Program-made: the position numbers and the translations under genes
The notes under the pieces: generated by a model
Seen by the model: the letters and a program-made list of their open reading frames with translations, nothing else
Told to the model about the DNA's origin: nothing
Database searches by the model: none
NCBI RefSeq assembly: GCF_018598185.1
Contig: NZ_JAHESC010000001.1
Span: 248,001-312,000, forward strand
Reading direction: 5' to 3'
DNA from: Dawidia soli
Lineage (GTDB): Bacteria > Bacteroidota > Bacteroidia > Cytophagales > Cyclobacteriaceae
DNA length: 64,000 nucleotides
Shown here: positions 1 through 9,112 of the stretch, one piece after another
Layout of the letters: the number at the start of each line of letters is the position of its first letter
Numbering within the stretch: position 1 is the stretch's first letter

Positions 1-27
1 TTTTATTTTTACGGTATCACAGCAACC

Positions 28-564
28 ATGGAAAAAATTCACGCAACGACCATCCTGGCCGTGCAACACAACGGACAGGTAGCCATCGGGGGCGATGGCC
101 AGGCGACGATGGGCAACTATGTGGCCAAAAGCAATGTACGCAAGATCCGCAAGCTGCAAGACGGCAAGGTACTGGCGGGCTTTGCGGGCTCTACGGCAGA
201 TGCCTTTACCCTCATCGAACGATTTGAGGAGAAGCTGAATGCCCACGGCGGAAACATGAAGCGTGCGGCCATCGAGCTGGCCAAGGACTGGCGCATGGAC
301 CGCTACCTGCGCCGGCTGGAGGCCATGCTGATCACCGTCAACAAAGACGAGCTGCTGGTGCTGTCGGGCACGGGCGACGTACTCGAGCCAGACCATCAGG
401 TAGCCGCCATCGGCTCGGGCTCCATGTATGCGCAATCGGCCGCGTTAGCGCTCAAAAAACATGCTACACATTTAACGGCCGAGGAGATCGTACGCGAAAG
501 CCTCAACATCGCGGCCGATATCTGTATCTATACCAACCACAACCTGGTGATCGAAAAGCTCTAG
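28..564 (+). CDS. hslV: HslV, proteasome-like protease subunit of HslUV
   Basis: This is the peptidase subunit of the cytoplasmic ATP-dependent HslUV (ClpQY) protease, which degrades misfolded and regulatory proteins unfolded by HslU. The 178 residues match the usual family length. A six-residue propeptide (MEKIHA) precedes the TT pair whose first Thr would become the catalytic N-terminal nucleophile after processing. The GDGQATMGN segment, the [12 protein letters not shown] segment and the C-terminal DICIYTNH motif are family hallmarks. The hslU partner is not in the window and could lie upstream. The start at 28 is the only ATG that leaves a short propeptide. Confidence 0.96.
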   Translation: MEKIHATTILAVQHNGQVAIGGDGQATMGNYVAKSNVRKIRKLQDGKVLAGFAGSTADAFTLIERFEEKLNAHGGNMKRAAIELAKDWRMDRYLRRLEAMLITVNKDELLVLSGTGDVLEPDHQVAAIGSGSMYAQSAALALKKHATHLTAEEIVRESLNIAADICIYTNHNLVIEKL

Positions 565-574
565 CGGTTGGTCG

Positions 575-1672
575 CTACGACGGCGTGACAGCAGCCGGGT
601 CCTCCGGCGTTTGTTCGATGTCGGGGGGAAGCTCTTTCTGGGTGGGAGTATCTTCCAGCAGGATCACAAACGGCTTTAAATGCCGGGTGTATGACAGCAG
701 GATCTTCAGCAGGCCGATGCCCGGTACCGCCAGGATCATGCCCGCGATGCCCAGCACCTTGCCGCCGATGAGCAAGGCAAGAATCGCCGCCAGCGCGTTG
801 ATGCTGACCTTCGAGCCCGTAATGCGCGGCGTGATAAAATTGCCTTCCAGGAACTGCACGATCGTAAATACGATCACCACGCCGATGGCGTACCACGCGC
901 TGTCTTTGGTGATCAGCGCCATCACGATCGGGAAGAGCGCACCGATGATGATGCCCACGTAGGGGATCACGGTGAGAACGCCCGAGAGTATACCGAAGAA
1001 GATCGCATGATCGATGCCCACGATCAGCAGGCCGACCGTATTCAGCGCGGCGATGATCATCGTGACCAGGAACAACCCCGATATATACCCCTGGATAACA
1101 CGCTCCACATCTTTTTTCCAACCGAACTCACGCCCCGGCAGCAGTGCGAGAAAGAATGCCTGGAACTTATCGCGGTAGATCAGCAACAGAAAGATATAGA
1201 TCGGAATCTGGACCAACGCAGAAAGCACATTGGTAGTAGACAAAACGATCGTGGCGAGGAACGTACTGACCGTGCGCATGGCGTCAGCCACCATTTTGTT
1301 CTGGTCGGCCGTGCCGACGCCAAAGTCGCGTAGTGTATTGCTGGCCTGGTTGATAAAAGTCTCGAGCTTGGTCTGCAGGTTAGGAAGGTCGGCCACCAGC
1401 CCCATGATCTGCCCGACCATGAGCCAGATCAGCAACCCCAGGACCACGATCGTCATGAGCAGGACCAGCGAGATGGCCAGCGCCGGCGCGACCCTGCGGG
1501 CCTCCAGTCTTTTCACGAGCGGCATCATAACCACGGAGAGGATACCCGCAAAAGCAAAGGGTATGATGATATCGGCCGCCCAGACCATCGCGATCAGTGC
1601 CAGGGCAATAACAATGAAGAGCTTATAGATGTAGTCGAGGCGGTCGAAACGGCGTGGAGAGGGTTCGTGCAT
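575..1672 (-). CDS. AI-2E family (PerM-type) membrane transporter
   Basis: The protein is a polytopic inner-membrane permease of the AI-2E/PerM family, whose members export signals or exchange ions; the substrate cannot be told from sequence. It has about 365 residues and seven to eight hydrophobic segments, with a characteristic C-terminal block (GLLIVGIDHAIFFGIL, then IPYVGIIIGALFPI). I chose the ATG at 1672 because it begins just after the upstream aminotransferase stop (1681); an in-frame ATG at 1717 would overlap that gene. The two genes are probably co-transcribed. Confidence 0.88.
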   Translation of the reverse strand: MHEPSPRRFDRLDYIYKLFIVIALALIAMVWAADIIIPFAFAGILSVVMMPLVKRLEARRVAPALAISLVLLMTIVVLGLLIWLMVGQIMGLVADLPNLQTKLETFINQASNTLRDFGVGTADQNKMVADAMRTVSTFLATIVLSTTNVLSALVQIPIYIFLLLIYRDKFQAFFLALLPGREFGWKKDVERVIQGYISGLFLVTMIIAALNTVGLLIVGIDHAIFFGILSGVLTVIPYVGIIIGALFPIVMALITKDSAWYAIGVVIVFTIVQFLEGNFITPRITGSKVSINALAAILALLIGGKVLGIAGMILAVPGIGLLKILLSYTRHLKPFVILLEDTPTQKELPPDIEQTPEDPAAVTPS

Positions 1673-1680
1673 GCCCGAAT

Positions 1681-2865
1681 TTACGGATTCCCGATGGCCT
1701 GCAAAATGGCGTTGCACGATTCTTTGATCTCGGCCTCCGTGATGGTTAGCGGCGGCGCAATGCGAAAGCTATAGGGGTGCGACAGGAACCAGTACGTGAT
1801 CACCCCCAGCTCCTTGCCGCGCAGCACGATCTCCGACACGCGCTCGGCCGAGTCGAAGTCGATGGCGAACATCAACCCGATGCGCCGTACCTCGCGAATA
1901 GCCGGGTGTACCAGCAGCTGCTCGAACAGCTTGCCCTTGGCCTCGACGGACGCCAGCAGGTTTTCATGCTCGATCACTTCCAGGGTGGCCAGGGCCGCCG
2001 CACAGCAGACCGGGTTGCCGCCAAAGGTGGTGATGTGGCCCAGCATGGGGTCGTGGGTGAGACATTGCATGATCTCGCGCGAGGAGATGAACGCGCCGAT
2101 CGGCAGGCCGCCGCCAAAGGCCTTGGCCGTGGTAAGGATGTCGGGCACGATGCCGAAGTGCTCGAAGGCAAAGAGCTTGCCCGTCCGGCCCATACCGCAC
2201 TGGATCTCATCCAGGATGAGCAGGGCGCCGGTCTCGTCGCAGCGCTTGCGCAGGGCTGCCATATACGCCCGGTCGGGCACCCGCACACCGGCGTCGCCCT
2301 GGATGGTCTCTACGATGACACACGCCGTGCGGTCGGTGATCCGGGCCAGGTCCTCCATGACATTGAAATGGAGGAACGATACATCCGGAAGGAGGGGGCG
2401 GAAAGCCTGCTTCTTGACCTCGTTACCCGAAATGCTCATAGAGCCGTGCGTGCTGCCGTGATAGGACTTCCGGAAGGACACGATCTCCGTGCGGCCCGTA
2501 TACCGCTTGGCCAGCTTTAAGGCCCCTTCGTTGGCCTCCGTACCCGAATTAACAAAATAGCTGCAATTCAGGCTGGGGGGCAGCAACGACGCCAGCTTCG
2601 CCGCCAGCCGATTCGGCGCTGACTGGATAAACTCCCCATAGACCATCACATGCAAATGTTTGTCCACCTGGTCCTTGATAGCCTTTACCACCGCGGGGTG
2701 CCGGTGCCCGATATTGCTCACGCCGATCCCCGAGATCAGGTCTGTGTAGCGTTTGCCTTCCGGCGAATACAGGTAGATACCTTCGGCGCGTTCAACGCTG
2801 ATCAGGTAGGGTTCACCAGTGGTCTGGGCCATATTGCCCAGAAAGATCTGCGGGTCAAAATCCAT
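1681..2865 (-). CDS. Class III PLP-dependent aminotransferase (ornithine/acetylornithine type)
   Basis: A 394-residue fold-type I, class III aminotransferase of the OAT/ArgD/GABA-transaminase group. Visible family features are the PLP-contacting SGTEANEGALK segment (about 107-117), the ILDEIQCGMGRTG block containing the ring-stacking Asp, and the Schiff-base lysine in TTAKAFGGGLPIGA (about residue 250). The amino donor is not predictable. It lies outside any arginine gene cluster, so ArgD is not assumed. The gene is followed after 8 bp by the AI-2E-type permease and likely heads that two-gene unit. Confidence 0.9.
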   Translation of the reverse strand: MDFDPQIFLGNMAQTTGEPYLISVERAEGIYLYSPEGKRYTDLISGIGVSNIGHRHPAVVKAIKDQVDKHLHVMVYGEFIQSAPNRLAAKLASLLPPSLNCSYFVNSGTEANEGALKLAKRYTGRTEIVSFRKSYHGSTHGSMSISGNEVKKQAFRPLLPDVSFLHFNVMEDLARITDRTACVIVETIQGDAGVRVPDRAYMAALRKRCDETGALLILDEIQCGMGRTGKLFAFEHFGIVPDILTTAKAFGGGLPIGAFISSREIMQCLTHDPMLGHITTFGGNPVCCAAALATLEVIEHENLLASVEAKGKLFEQLLVHPAIREVRRIGLMFAIDFDSAERVSEIVLRGKELGVITYWFLSHPYSFRIAPPLTITEAEIKESCNAILQAIGNP

Positions 2866-2999
2866 GTTGCAAAACTAGAAAAATCCGTGTGACACACGTC
2901 TGGCGCAACCCCGGCACGCCAGTCCGGGAACTGCAAAGTGTGGGTGTCAGTATGAGAGCGAAGAAAAAAAGCATCGATCCACTCCCATACCGTACTCAC

Positions 3000-3026
3000 A
3001 AAAAATAAAACCCCGGCGGCGGGGTT
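3000..3026 (-). terminator. Intrinsic terminator after the 42-aa peptide gene
   Basis: On the minus strand a GC stem (AACCCCG / CGGGGTT, four-base loop, 3009-3026) is followed by a T-rich tract (TTTTATTTTTTG). It lies about 60 bp beyond the small membrane-peptide gene. Confidence 0.7.
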
Positions 3027-3088
3027 CTTAGAAACTAAAAGATAAACCTTAAAAAATGGAATTGGTTATATTAAAAAATGGTCTTTTA

Positions 3089-3217
3089 TTAAGCGGCGTT
3101 CACAGATACTGATATCAACATTCCGATCAGGATGGCTCCTACCAGTACCAAAACCTGTTTTAAGCGCGAGGAGACCCTTGCATTGGCAATGTCCCTGCTG
3201 AAATCAAGATTCTTCAT
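3089..3217 (-). CDS. Small (42-aa) single-span membrane peptide
   Basis: This short reading frame begins ATG at 3217 (an in-frame ATG at 3226 would add three residues) and ends TAA at 3089. The product starts with a charged segment (MKNLDFSRDIANARVSSRLK) and continues into one hydrophobic helix (about residues 21-38), ending VNAA. That is the pattern of a small inner-membrane protein. It is the only sensible frame in an otherwise empty 500-bp interval (2866-3364), and an intrinsic terminator follows it. I do not recognise a family; function unknown. Confidence 0.5.
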   Translation of the reverse strand: MKNLDFSRDIANARVSSRLKQVLVLVGAILIGMLISVSVNAA

Positions 3218-3364
3218 GTATGGCATACCAAGGGTTATTGATTAATTGATGATTCAAAATTCGTCAAAATCACCCCCCGGTTGCCACCGAAAGATCGGTG
3301 AAACCATACATTGGTAGCTTTGTTTACTGATTGGCAACTGGCCCCCTGCTATGCAAACGAGTTG

Positions 3365-3853
3365 TTATTGCTGTTTTCGTTGAAGCGTAGATTTTTGGAC
3401 CAGGCTGATGAAATCCTTTATAAGTGCATTGGGAACGGTAACAGAAAGGTGGTACTGCTCGATCTTCCACCCCGTTTTTGTTTTATGAAGCATCCCCGAG
3501 CCGCGGCACACACCCATCCAGGTTGTTAAAAGTTCGGAAAACCATACATAGTTCCCGTCAGGTGTTACGTGGACATCGCGATCGTACGGGGTAAAATCCC
3601 ACGCCCGGCCCAGATCAAAGTATGGCTTAGCAAATTTTATAAACTCTTGTTTGGTCCACCGCTCGCTCGCATCCGTGCCGATGTAGATGCTGTTTTCGCT
3701 CATGCTGCCAAAGAATGCGTCGGCGCGGGCCTCGGTAGCGGCGCAATGCCACTGGTCCAGGAACAGGTGGATGTCGGCATGCTCCTGCTGCGCCTGCAGG
3801 TGGGGCGTTGCATGCAGCACAACCAGTACAAACAGGATTGCGTGTCGGAACAT
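3365..3853 (-). CDS. Exported SnoaL/NTF2-like (DUF4440-type) protein
   Basis: A 162-residue protein with an N-terminal signal peptide (MFRHAILFVLVVLHATPHLQA) followed by one NTF2-like cone domain: WHCAATEARADAFFGSMSENSIYIGTDASE, a Trp-Thr-Lys helix, then KTKTGWKIEQYHLS. These secreted domains bind small ligands or act as accessory subunits, and no catalytic residue set is evident. Its start lies 4 bp after the stop of the TerB-like gene at 3858, so the two are an operon. Confidence 0.72.
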   Translation of the reverse strand: MFRHAILFVLVVLHATPHLQAQQEHADIHLFLDQWHCAATEARADAFFGSMSENSIYIGTDASERWTKQEFIKFAKPYFDLGRAWDFTPYDRDVHVTPDGNYVWFSELLTTWMGVCRGSGMLHKTKTGWKIEQYHLSVTVPNALIKDFISLVQKSTLQRKQQ

Positions 3854-3857
3854 GAGA

Positions 3858-4298
3858 TCAGATCTCGTAGAGTTTCAGAAAGTCCAGTACTTCCTGGCGC
3901 ACATTGCGTTGTATTTTGTCATCGAAGGTAGCCGTGGCGATCGATTTGAACAGGTCGCTAACCACCGATGCCCGGAAGCCGAGCTGCTCGGCATAGATCG
4001 TGGCCACTTCCAGCTCAACATCTTCCACCACCTCGTCGAGATAGATCATGTATACCAGGTGATAAATGGCTTCGAGCTTGGCCACTTTGTCGGCAGGGTC
4101 TGCAAACTGCAGGTGCGTAAGGTCAACGTTCGCCTTGGTCAGATCCTCGGGGTTCAGGTGCAGCTGAAAGCCCCATTTGAGGAGGCAGCGCAGAAAGCGG
4201 CTTTCAATTTTGGGCTGCCCCAGGAACAGCGCCAGGATATTGAAATAGCTATTCTTTACCGATAAAAGATGTTCGCGATCAAGGTGTTGGGTTTTCAT
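3858..4298 (-). CDS. Hypothetical helical protein, TerB-like
   Basis: A 146-residue soluble, mostly helical protein. The region KVAKLEAIYHLVYMIYLDEVVEDVELEVATIYAEQLGF (residues about 72-110) resembles the repeated acidic helical pattern of TerB-type domains (hydrophobic helix, Asp/Glu-rich turn, helix), but I see no decisive motif. It has no signal peptide or membrane segment. It is the first gene of a pair with the exported NTF2-like protein. Function unknown. Confidence 0.55.
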   Translation of the reverse strand: MKTQHLDREHLLSVKNSYFNILALFLGQPKIESRFLRCLLKWGFQLHLNPEDLTKANVDLTHLQFADPADKVAKLEAIYHLVYMIYLDEVVEDVELEVATIYAEQLGFRASVVSDLFKSIATATFDDKIQRNVRQEVLDFLKLYEI

Positions 4299-4403
4299 AG
4301 GGTTTTTATGGGTTTCCCGCCAGTGGTCGGGTTTGAAAGATCGTAAAAAACGTTTGTTGTGAGGTGAACGGGCCGGTATTTTTCTTTAAAAATACGTGCC
4401 CCG

Positions 4404-5585
4404 TCAACCGCGGCAGTGGTTGCGGATCAGCGTCCGCAGGGCCGGGTCTTCCAGCTTCCGGGCCGGGCGCAGGTCGTCGCACAGGGTAGGCCAATGGCCC
4501 CCGGCCTGGCCGGCTTCCACCAGCAGCAAATAGGGATCGGGGCGCAGGGGCCGCAGGTAGCTGGCCCAGTTGCAGTCGCTGCGCACTTCGTCGTATTGTT
4601 TCAGGCGCAGGTGCGCCCGGGCGCGGGCTTCAAAGATGTTGTAATAAATGTCCGGCGCGTCGGCGGGGTCCATGGCAAACATAAACGCCTCGCCATACAC
4701 TTCGCTGAGGTTCTCCTTGAACAGCCGCTTGCCCAGGTCCAGGTATTGCAGGGCCTCTTCCGGCTCCTCCAGCTTCTCCAGGTGGATCATACCGATGCGG
4801 TACACCAGCTCGAGATTGCGCGGCTGCTGGTTGTGCAGGTGCTTTAACGCTTGCAGCGACTCGCGGAAGTTGCCCAGGTAGTACTGGCACAGCGCCAGGC
4901 GCTCGAGCGTCTGGAACGCGACAGGATCCTGGTGGTTCTTTAAGACCAGGTAATACGCTACCGCCGCGGCGAAGTCCTGCTTTTTATACTCTGCTTCGGC
5001 CAGTTTATCCAGGGCGCCCGTGAGGCTGTCGTGGGCATACAAAAAACGATAGTCGAACGGATCTTTGTCTTTCAGAATGCGCACCAGGGCAAAGGCTTCG
5101 TTGAACTTGCCCGAGGCGAAGAGCGTGTTCACCTTTTTGAGCTGAACGCTGTTCTCGCGGTAGCGCACCAGCCGCTTTTGCTCCATGAAGTAATACGCCG
5201 TGTGGATCACCGCAAAGCAGAAGCCGGCAATAACAAGGAAGACCAGGAAGGCCAGGCCCTGTATGCGAAAGTACTCCCTGCCGATGGTATATTCTTCCTG
5301 ACGGGCTTGTTGCCACTGACGGTAACGGCGCATGTTGCGCTCGCGTAGGGTTTCGGCGCGGGGAAGGGGCACTGGGTCGTAGAAGCGCTGGTCGTAGCGC
5401 GCCTTCTTGAGCGGGTCGGAGAGTACGTGGTAGGCCTCGTTGATCTGCTTGAAGATCTCTTCCGCACGCTGATCACCCGCATTCCGGTCGGGGTGGTACT
5501 GCATGGCCATACGCTTATACGCCATCCGGATCTCGGTGGCGTTGGCAGACATACTCACACCTAGCACTTCGTAGTAGTTGGCCAT
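4404..5585 (-). CDS. J-domain membrane protein with TPR repeats
   Basis: A 393-residue DnaJ-family co-chaperone-like protein. Residues 1-70 form a J domain with the DnaK-stimulating HPD motif ([10 protein letters not shown]) and the YDQRFYD end. One membrane helix follows ([24 protein letters not shown], about 110-133), and the C-terminal half contains TPR-like helical pairs ([17 protein letters not shown]-type units). It lacks the zinc-finger and substrate-binding domains of true DnaJ. It would tether DnaK activity to the membrane; the client is unknown. It forms a separate unit between gapA and the TerB-like gene. Confidence 0.8.
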   Translation of the reverse strand: MANYYEVLGVSMSANATEIRMAYKRMAMQYHPDRNAGDQRAEEIFKQINEAYHVLSDPLKKARYDQRFYDPVPLPRAETLRERNMRRYRQWQQARQEEYTIGREYFRIQGLAFLVFLVIAGFCFAVIHTAYYFMEQKRLVRYRENSVQLKKVNTLFASGKFNEAFALVRILKDKDPFDYRFLYAHDSLTGALDKLAEAEYKKQDFAAAVAYYLVLKNHQDPVAFQTLERLALCQYYLGNFRESLQALKHLHNQQPRNLELVYRIGMIHLEKLEEPEEALQYLDLGKRLFKENLSEVYGEAFMFAMDPADAPDIYYNIFEARARAHLRLKQYDEVRSDCNWASYLRPLRPDPYLLLVEAGQAGGHWPTLCDDLRPARKLEDPALRTLIRNHCRG

Positions 5586-5689
5586 CGCGTATTCGGGTGT
5601 TCTACTCCCTATAACGTATTCAGGGGGTGTTTTGACAAGGCGGGAGGCCTTTTTTTCGATCTTTTTAGGGGAAGAGGCCTATATCGGGG

Positions 5690-5724
5690 GTGAAAAAAAG
5701 AAACCCCGGCTGGATGGCCGGGGT
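5690..5724 (-). terminator. Intrinsic terminator of gapA
   Basis: A perfect 8-bp stem (ACCCCGGC / GCCGGGGT, 5703-5710 and 5717-5724) is followed on the minus strand by TTCTTTTTTTC. It lies 30 bp past the gapA stop. Confidence 0.85.
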
Positions 5725-5754
5725 CTCACTGGGATATTGTATGCGTTTGATCGC

Positions 5755-6756
<1,002 letters not shown>

Positions 6757-6784
6757 TCAGTTGTTTTGTTAAAATTTCGGAAGC

Positions 6785-6815
6785 CAAAAATAAAAGACCT
6801 GATATCCAAAACCAA
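6785..6815 (-). promoter_or_regulatory. Bacteroidota-type promoter of gapA
   Basis: On the minus strand a TATTTTTG box (complement of 6785-6792) fits the TAnnTTTG -7 consensus. A TTG (6813-6815) lies 20 nt upstream as the -33 element. The expected start is about 25-30 nt before the gapA ATG. Confidence 0.55.
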
Positions 6816-6855
6816 TGAAATAAAATTGTGTTTTGAATATTTTTTTGCGCACCGG

Positions 6856-6886
6856 TTTGCAAATCAAAACCACAGCCCTATCTTTG
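6856..6886 (+). promoter_or_regulatory. Bacteroidota-type promoter of tRNA-Glu
   Basis: TTTG (6856-6859), a 19-nt spacer and TATCTTTG (6879-6886) match the Bacteroidota sigma consensus exactly. The mature tRNA begins 53 nt downstream. Confidence 0.75.
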
Positions 6887-6939
6887 CACACCTTTTGAGA
6901 GAAATACCAAAAGGCCACACACAAAACACTACCCAATAC

Positions 6940-7011
6940 GGTCCGTTCGTCTAGGGGTTAGGACACCAGATTTTCATTCTGGTAACACGGGTTCGATTCC
7001 CGTACGGACTA
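6940..7011 (+). tRNA. tRNA-Glu (anticodon UUC)
   Basis: A 72-nt cloverleaf with acceptor arms GGTCCGT/ACGGACT (G-U closing pair), D arm TCTAGGGGTTAGGA, anticodon stem CCAGA/TCTGG around loop TTTTCAT (anticodon TTC) and T arm ACGGG-TTCGATT-CCCGT. Discriminator base A; CCA is not encoded. A matching promoter lies upstream and a terminator starts 8 nt downstream. Confidence 0.97.
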
Positions 7012-7018
7012 CTCGAAG

Positions 7019-7048
7019 ACCTGAGCTTGAAAGAGCTCAGGTTTTTTT
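7019..7048 (+). terminator. Intrinsic terminator of tRNA-Glu transcript
   Basis: A perfect 9-bp stem (ACCTGAGCT / AGCTCAGGT) with a 6-nt loop is followed by seven T residues (7042-7048). Confidence 0.92.
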
Positions 7049-7403
7049 GTGTCTATACCTTTCGGCTTCTCCGAAAGCAGCGGCGGTTTCCCGGTTTGTT
7101 GTCTCAGGCTTTTACTCCTGTTCCGTCAGTTATATAAGGATATTGATGATGGTATAGTTCCAGAGATTACAGTGTATTCGCGAAGCTGCATACGCATGTA
7201 TAGGTAGCGTTTGCGTATGGAGGCGGATAGAGATTTTTATGCTATCGATTGCAGAAGGGAAGTTTTTCTTTACATTAAGGCGTGGTCAACAGATATGCAC
7301 CGTTCCAAACGTGGACGTATGCTTCGTATGGTTCAAAAAATTGCAGTGTATTTTGAATCCATTATTTAGTAAATTGGTCCAACGAAGACTCAATAATTTA
7401 TTT
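7049..7403. other. AT-rich spacer without a recognisable gene
   Basis: This 355-bp interval separates the tRNA terminator from the antitoxin ATG. It holds a short inverted repeat (CTTTCGG / CCGAAAG, about 7060-7078) and must contain the toxin-antitoxin promoter. The open frame extending upstream of 7404 lacks family similarity and is probably not translated. Confidence 0.5.
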
Positions 7404-7631
7404 ATGAGAACACTACAACTAAATATACCTGATAGTTTGGCGATATCGGATATGGATTTAATAATGATTGTTGCGTCGAAACTATATGAGGACGGCCGAT
7501 TGTCCTCCGGACAGGCAGCTGAATTAACGGGGTTGTCGAAGCGAGCGTTTATCGAATTGCTGGGCAAATACAACGTGTCCGTATTTGGCGATTCGTTGGA
7601 TGATTTGAAATCAGATATTGCCAATGCCTGA
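7404..7631 (+). CDS. UPF0175-family antitoxin
   Basis: A 75-residue protein of the UPF0175 group, small helix-turn-helix antitoxins paired with PIN-like toxins. The segment IVASKLYEDGRLSSGQAAELTGLSKRAFIELLGKY is diagnostic: a short regulator-like helix pair in which GQAAELTGLSKRAF is the predicted HTH. The final residues run into the toxin gene with an 8-nt overlap, typical of translational coupling. I chose ATG 7404 because homologous proteins start shortly before this block. Base composition is lower in GC than the flanking genes, suggesting acquisition. Confidence 0.82.
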   Translation: MRTLQLNIPDSLAISDMDLIMIVASKLYEDGRLSSGQAAELTGLSKRAFIELLGKYNVSVFGDSLDDLKSDIANA

Positions 7632-8079
7632 GGTTGTTATATCGGATGCCAGTTGTTTGATCATCTTGGATAAGATCAACAGGATTGAAATCTTAAGTGA
7701 TCTATATCAGAATGTCACGACGACCCCCGAAGTGGCAAAAGAATTCGGCAAACTATTACCTTCCTGGATAACGTTGAAAGAATCGCCGGATAAGAATTAT
7801 CAAAAGGTTCTCGAAATGTCAATTGATCCTGGAGAAGCGAGTGCCATAGCATTGTCATTAAACTATACAGACCCATTATTACTTTTAGACGATCTTAAGG
7901 CCAGAAAGATGGCTAAGAAACTTGGACTAGTTTTTACCGGTACGTTGGGTGTTTTGGTAAAGGCAAGAAAGTTGGGAGTTATTAAAGAGTTGAGACCAAT
8001 TATTGATTTGATTCGAAACACCGATTTCAGAATCTCGGACCTGTTGGTAGAGGAAATTTTGAAAGAAGTAGGTGAGTAA
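7624..8079 (+). CDS. DUF3368 PIN-like toxin
   Basis: A 151-residue PIN-like putative RNase of the DUF3368 family. Conserved acidic positions are visible: Asp in ISDASCLIIL at the N-terminus, Glu in DPGEASAIALSL in the middle, and Asp in LLLLDDLKARKMA, which would bind the catalytic metal. FTGTLGVLVKARKLG is also characteristic. The ATG at 7624 overlaps the antitoxin stop; a TTG two codons upstream is less likely. With UPF0175 it forms a type II toxin-antitoxin pair inferred to cleave RNA when unpaired. Confidence 0.85.
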   Translation: MPEVVISDASCLIILDKINRIEILSDLYQNVTTTPEVAKEFGKLLPSWITLKESPDKNYQKVLEMSIDPGEASAIALSLNYTDPLLLLDDLKARKMAKKLGLVFTGTLGVLVKARKLGVIKELRPIIDLIRNTDFRISDLLVEEILKEVGE

Positions 8080-8186
8080 GTGTCTACATGAACTGATTTT
8101 TCTGATCTGCCATACGGAAAGACAAAGAAGGAATTGGCTTCGAAAGCAATTAAAGTTTATAATCTGAAATCATTCGGAATAGCCTA

Positions 8187-8591
8187 TCAGAAATTTACCT
8201 CCTGGTCAGCAAAAGGTTTTTTGTCGCTTGGGTCCGTTCCGAAACGGAGTATATGACCATCAGGATCTTCTACCTGCATTTCATACGCCCAGGAAAAGTT
8301 GGTAGGAGGGAGCTTGATCCTGACGCCGTTGGCTTGTAGCTTTTCATGCAGCGCAAAGATGTCGCCGTCAAAGCCGATCCAGATCCAGGTGCCGGGTGAG
8401 CCTTGCCCACCCTTGCACAGGTATATACCGGTGTTGTCGCGGTGAATGAGTGTGAACTGATCGGTGCCCCAGTCGGCGTTGGTGAATTCCAGCACACCGG
8501 TGTAGAAGGCTACACTGCGTGATATGTCTTGTACACGGAGAATAGGCGCTATATTTTCAATACGAAAACGGGGAGTATCTAGCGGTTCCAT
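8187..8591 (-). CDS. VOC-family (glyoxalase/bleomycin-resistance-like) protein
   Basis: A 134-residue single vicinal-oxygen-chelate domain: IAPILRVQDISRSVAFYTGVL at the start, then a second beta-alpha-beta module ending EMQVEDPDGHILRFG, whose EDPDGH carries a typical metal-ligand acidic position. Such proteins sequester toxic small molecules or act as lyases or dioxygenases; the substrate is unknown. I prefer ATG 8591; an in-frame ATG at 8621 adds ten unconserved residues. It lies just downstream of hxlR and is probably co-transcribed. Confidence 0.82.
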   Translation of the reverse strand: MEPLDTPRFRIENIAPILRVQDISRSVAFYTGVLEFTNADWGTDQFTLIHRDNTGIYLCKGGQGSPGTWIWIGFDGDIFALHEKLQANGVRIKLPPTNFSWAYEMQVEDPDGHILRFGTDPSDKKPFADQEVNF

Positions 8592-8651
8592 GGTTTGTGA
8601 GGTTTCTTTCAAGATGCACATCCTTAAAATAAATGGTCGGTAAGTGGTCGG

Positions 8652-9008
8652 TCACTGCTGCGCTAACCGGCTCCGCTGACGACCCCAGTCAGACATGGCA
8701 TTCAGCATCGGCGTCATGGTGTGCCCAAGCTCGGTGATCTCATATTCGACTCTTGGCGGAACCTCGGCATATACAACCCTGCGTACAATTCCTTCCTGCT
8801 CCAGCTCACGCAGTTGGGCCACCAGCATGCGTTCGGAAATTCCTTCAATAGATTTTCTCAGCTCGCTGTAACGCATCGTGCCGTTGGCCAACCTGCATAA
8901 AATGGCCGGCTTCCACCGGCCGCCGATTACCCGTAACGCTACGGCCATGCCGCAGGTGTCGATGATGCGCTTCTCATTCAAAGCGTTCGTTGAAGTCTGT
9001 TTTCTCAT
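8652..9008 (-). CDS. HxlR-family winged-helix transcriptional regulator
   Basis: A 118-residue regulator of the HxlR (DUF24) family. The order CGMAVALRVIGGRWKPAILCRLANG, MRYSELRKSIEGISERMLVAQLRELEQEGIV, and EVPPRVEYEITELGHTM is the standard HxlR core: recognition helix in the SELRKSI-ISERML region, wing around VPPRVEY. The N-terminal Cys of DTCGMA could be a redox or electrophile sensor, as in HypR/YodB relatives (inference). It is divergent from the SDR gene and shares its intergenic palindrome. Confidence 0.92.
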   Translation of the reverse strand: MRKQTSTNALNEKRIIDTCGMAVALRVIGGRWKPAILCRLANGTMRYSELRKSIEGISERMLVAQLRELEQEGIVRRVVYAEVPPRVEYEITELGHTMTPMLNAMSDWGRQRSRLAQQ

Positions 9009-9019
9009 TTCTTACTATT

Positions 9020-9036
9020 TTGTTAGTATCTAACAA
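9020..9036. promoter_or_regulatory. Probable HxlR operator
   Basis: Perfect inverted repeat TTGTTAG-TAT-CTAACAA begins 12 bp from the hxlR start codon in the hxlR/SDR divergent region. Its size and position fit an HxlR dimer site controlling its own gene and possibly the SDR gene. Confidence 0.6.
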
Positions 9037-9112
9037 TCCAATGCTTGCTTGCAAATATAACGTGGCGCGATCTACGTTTGTTCACATAATCTGAAACGCA
9101 AATAACATCAGG

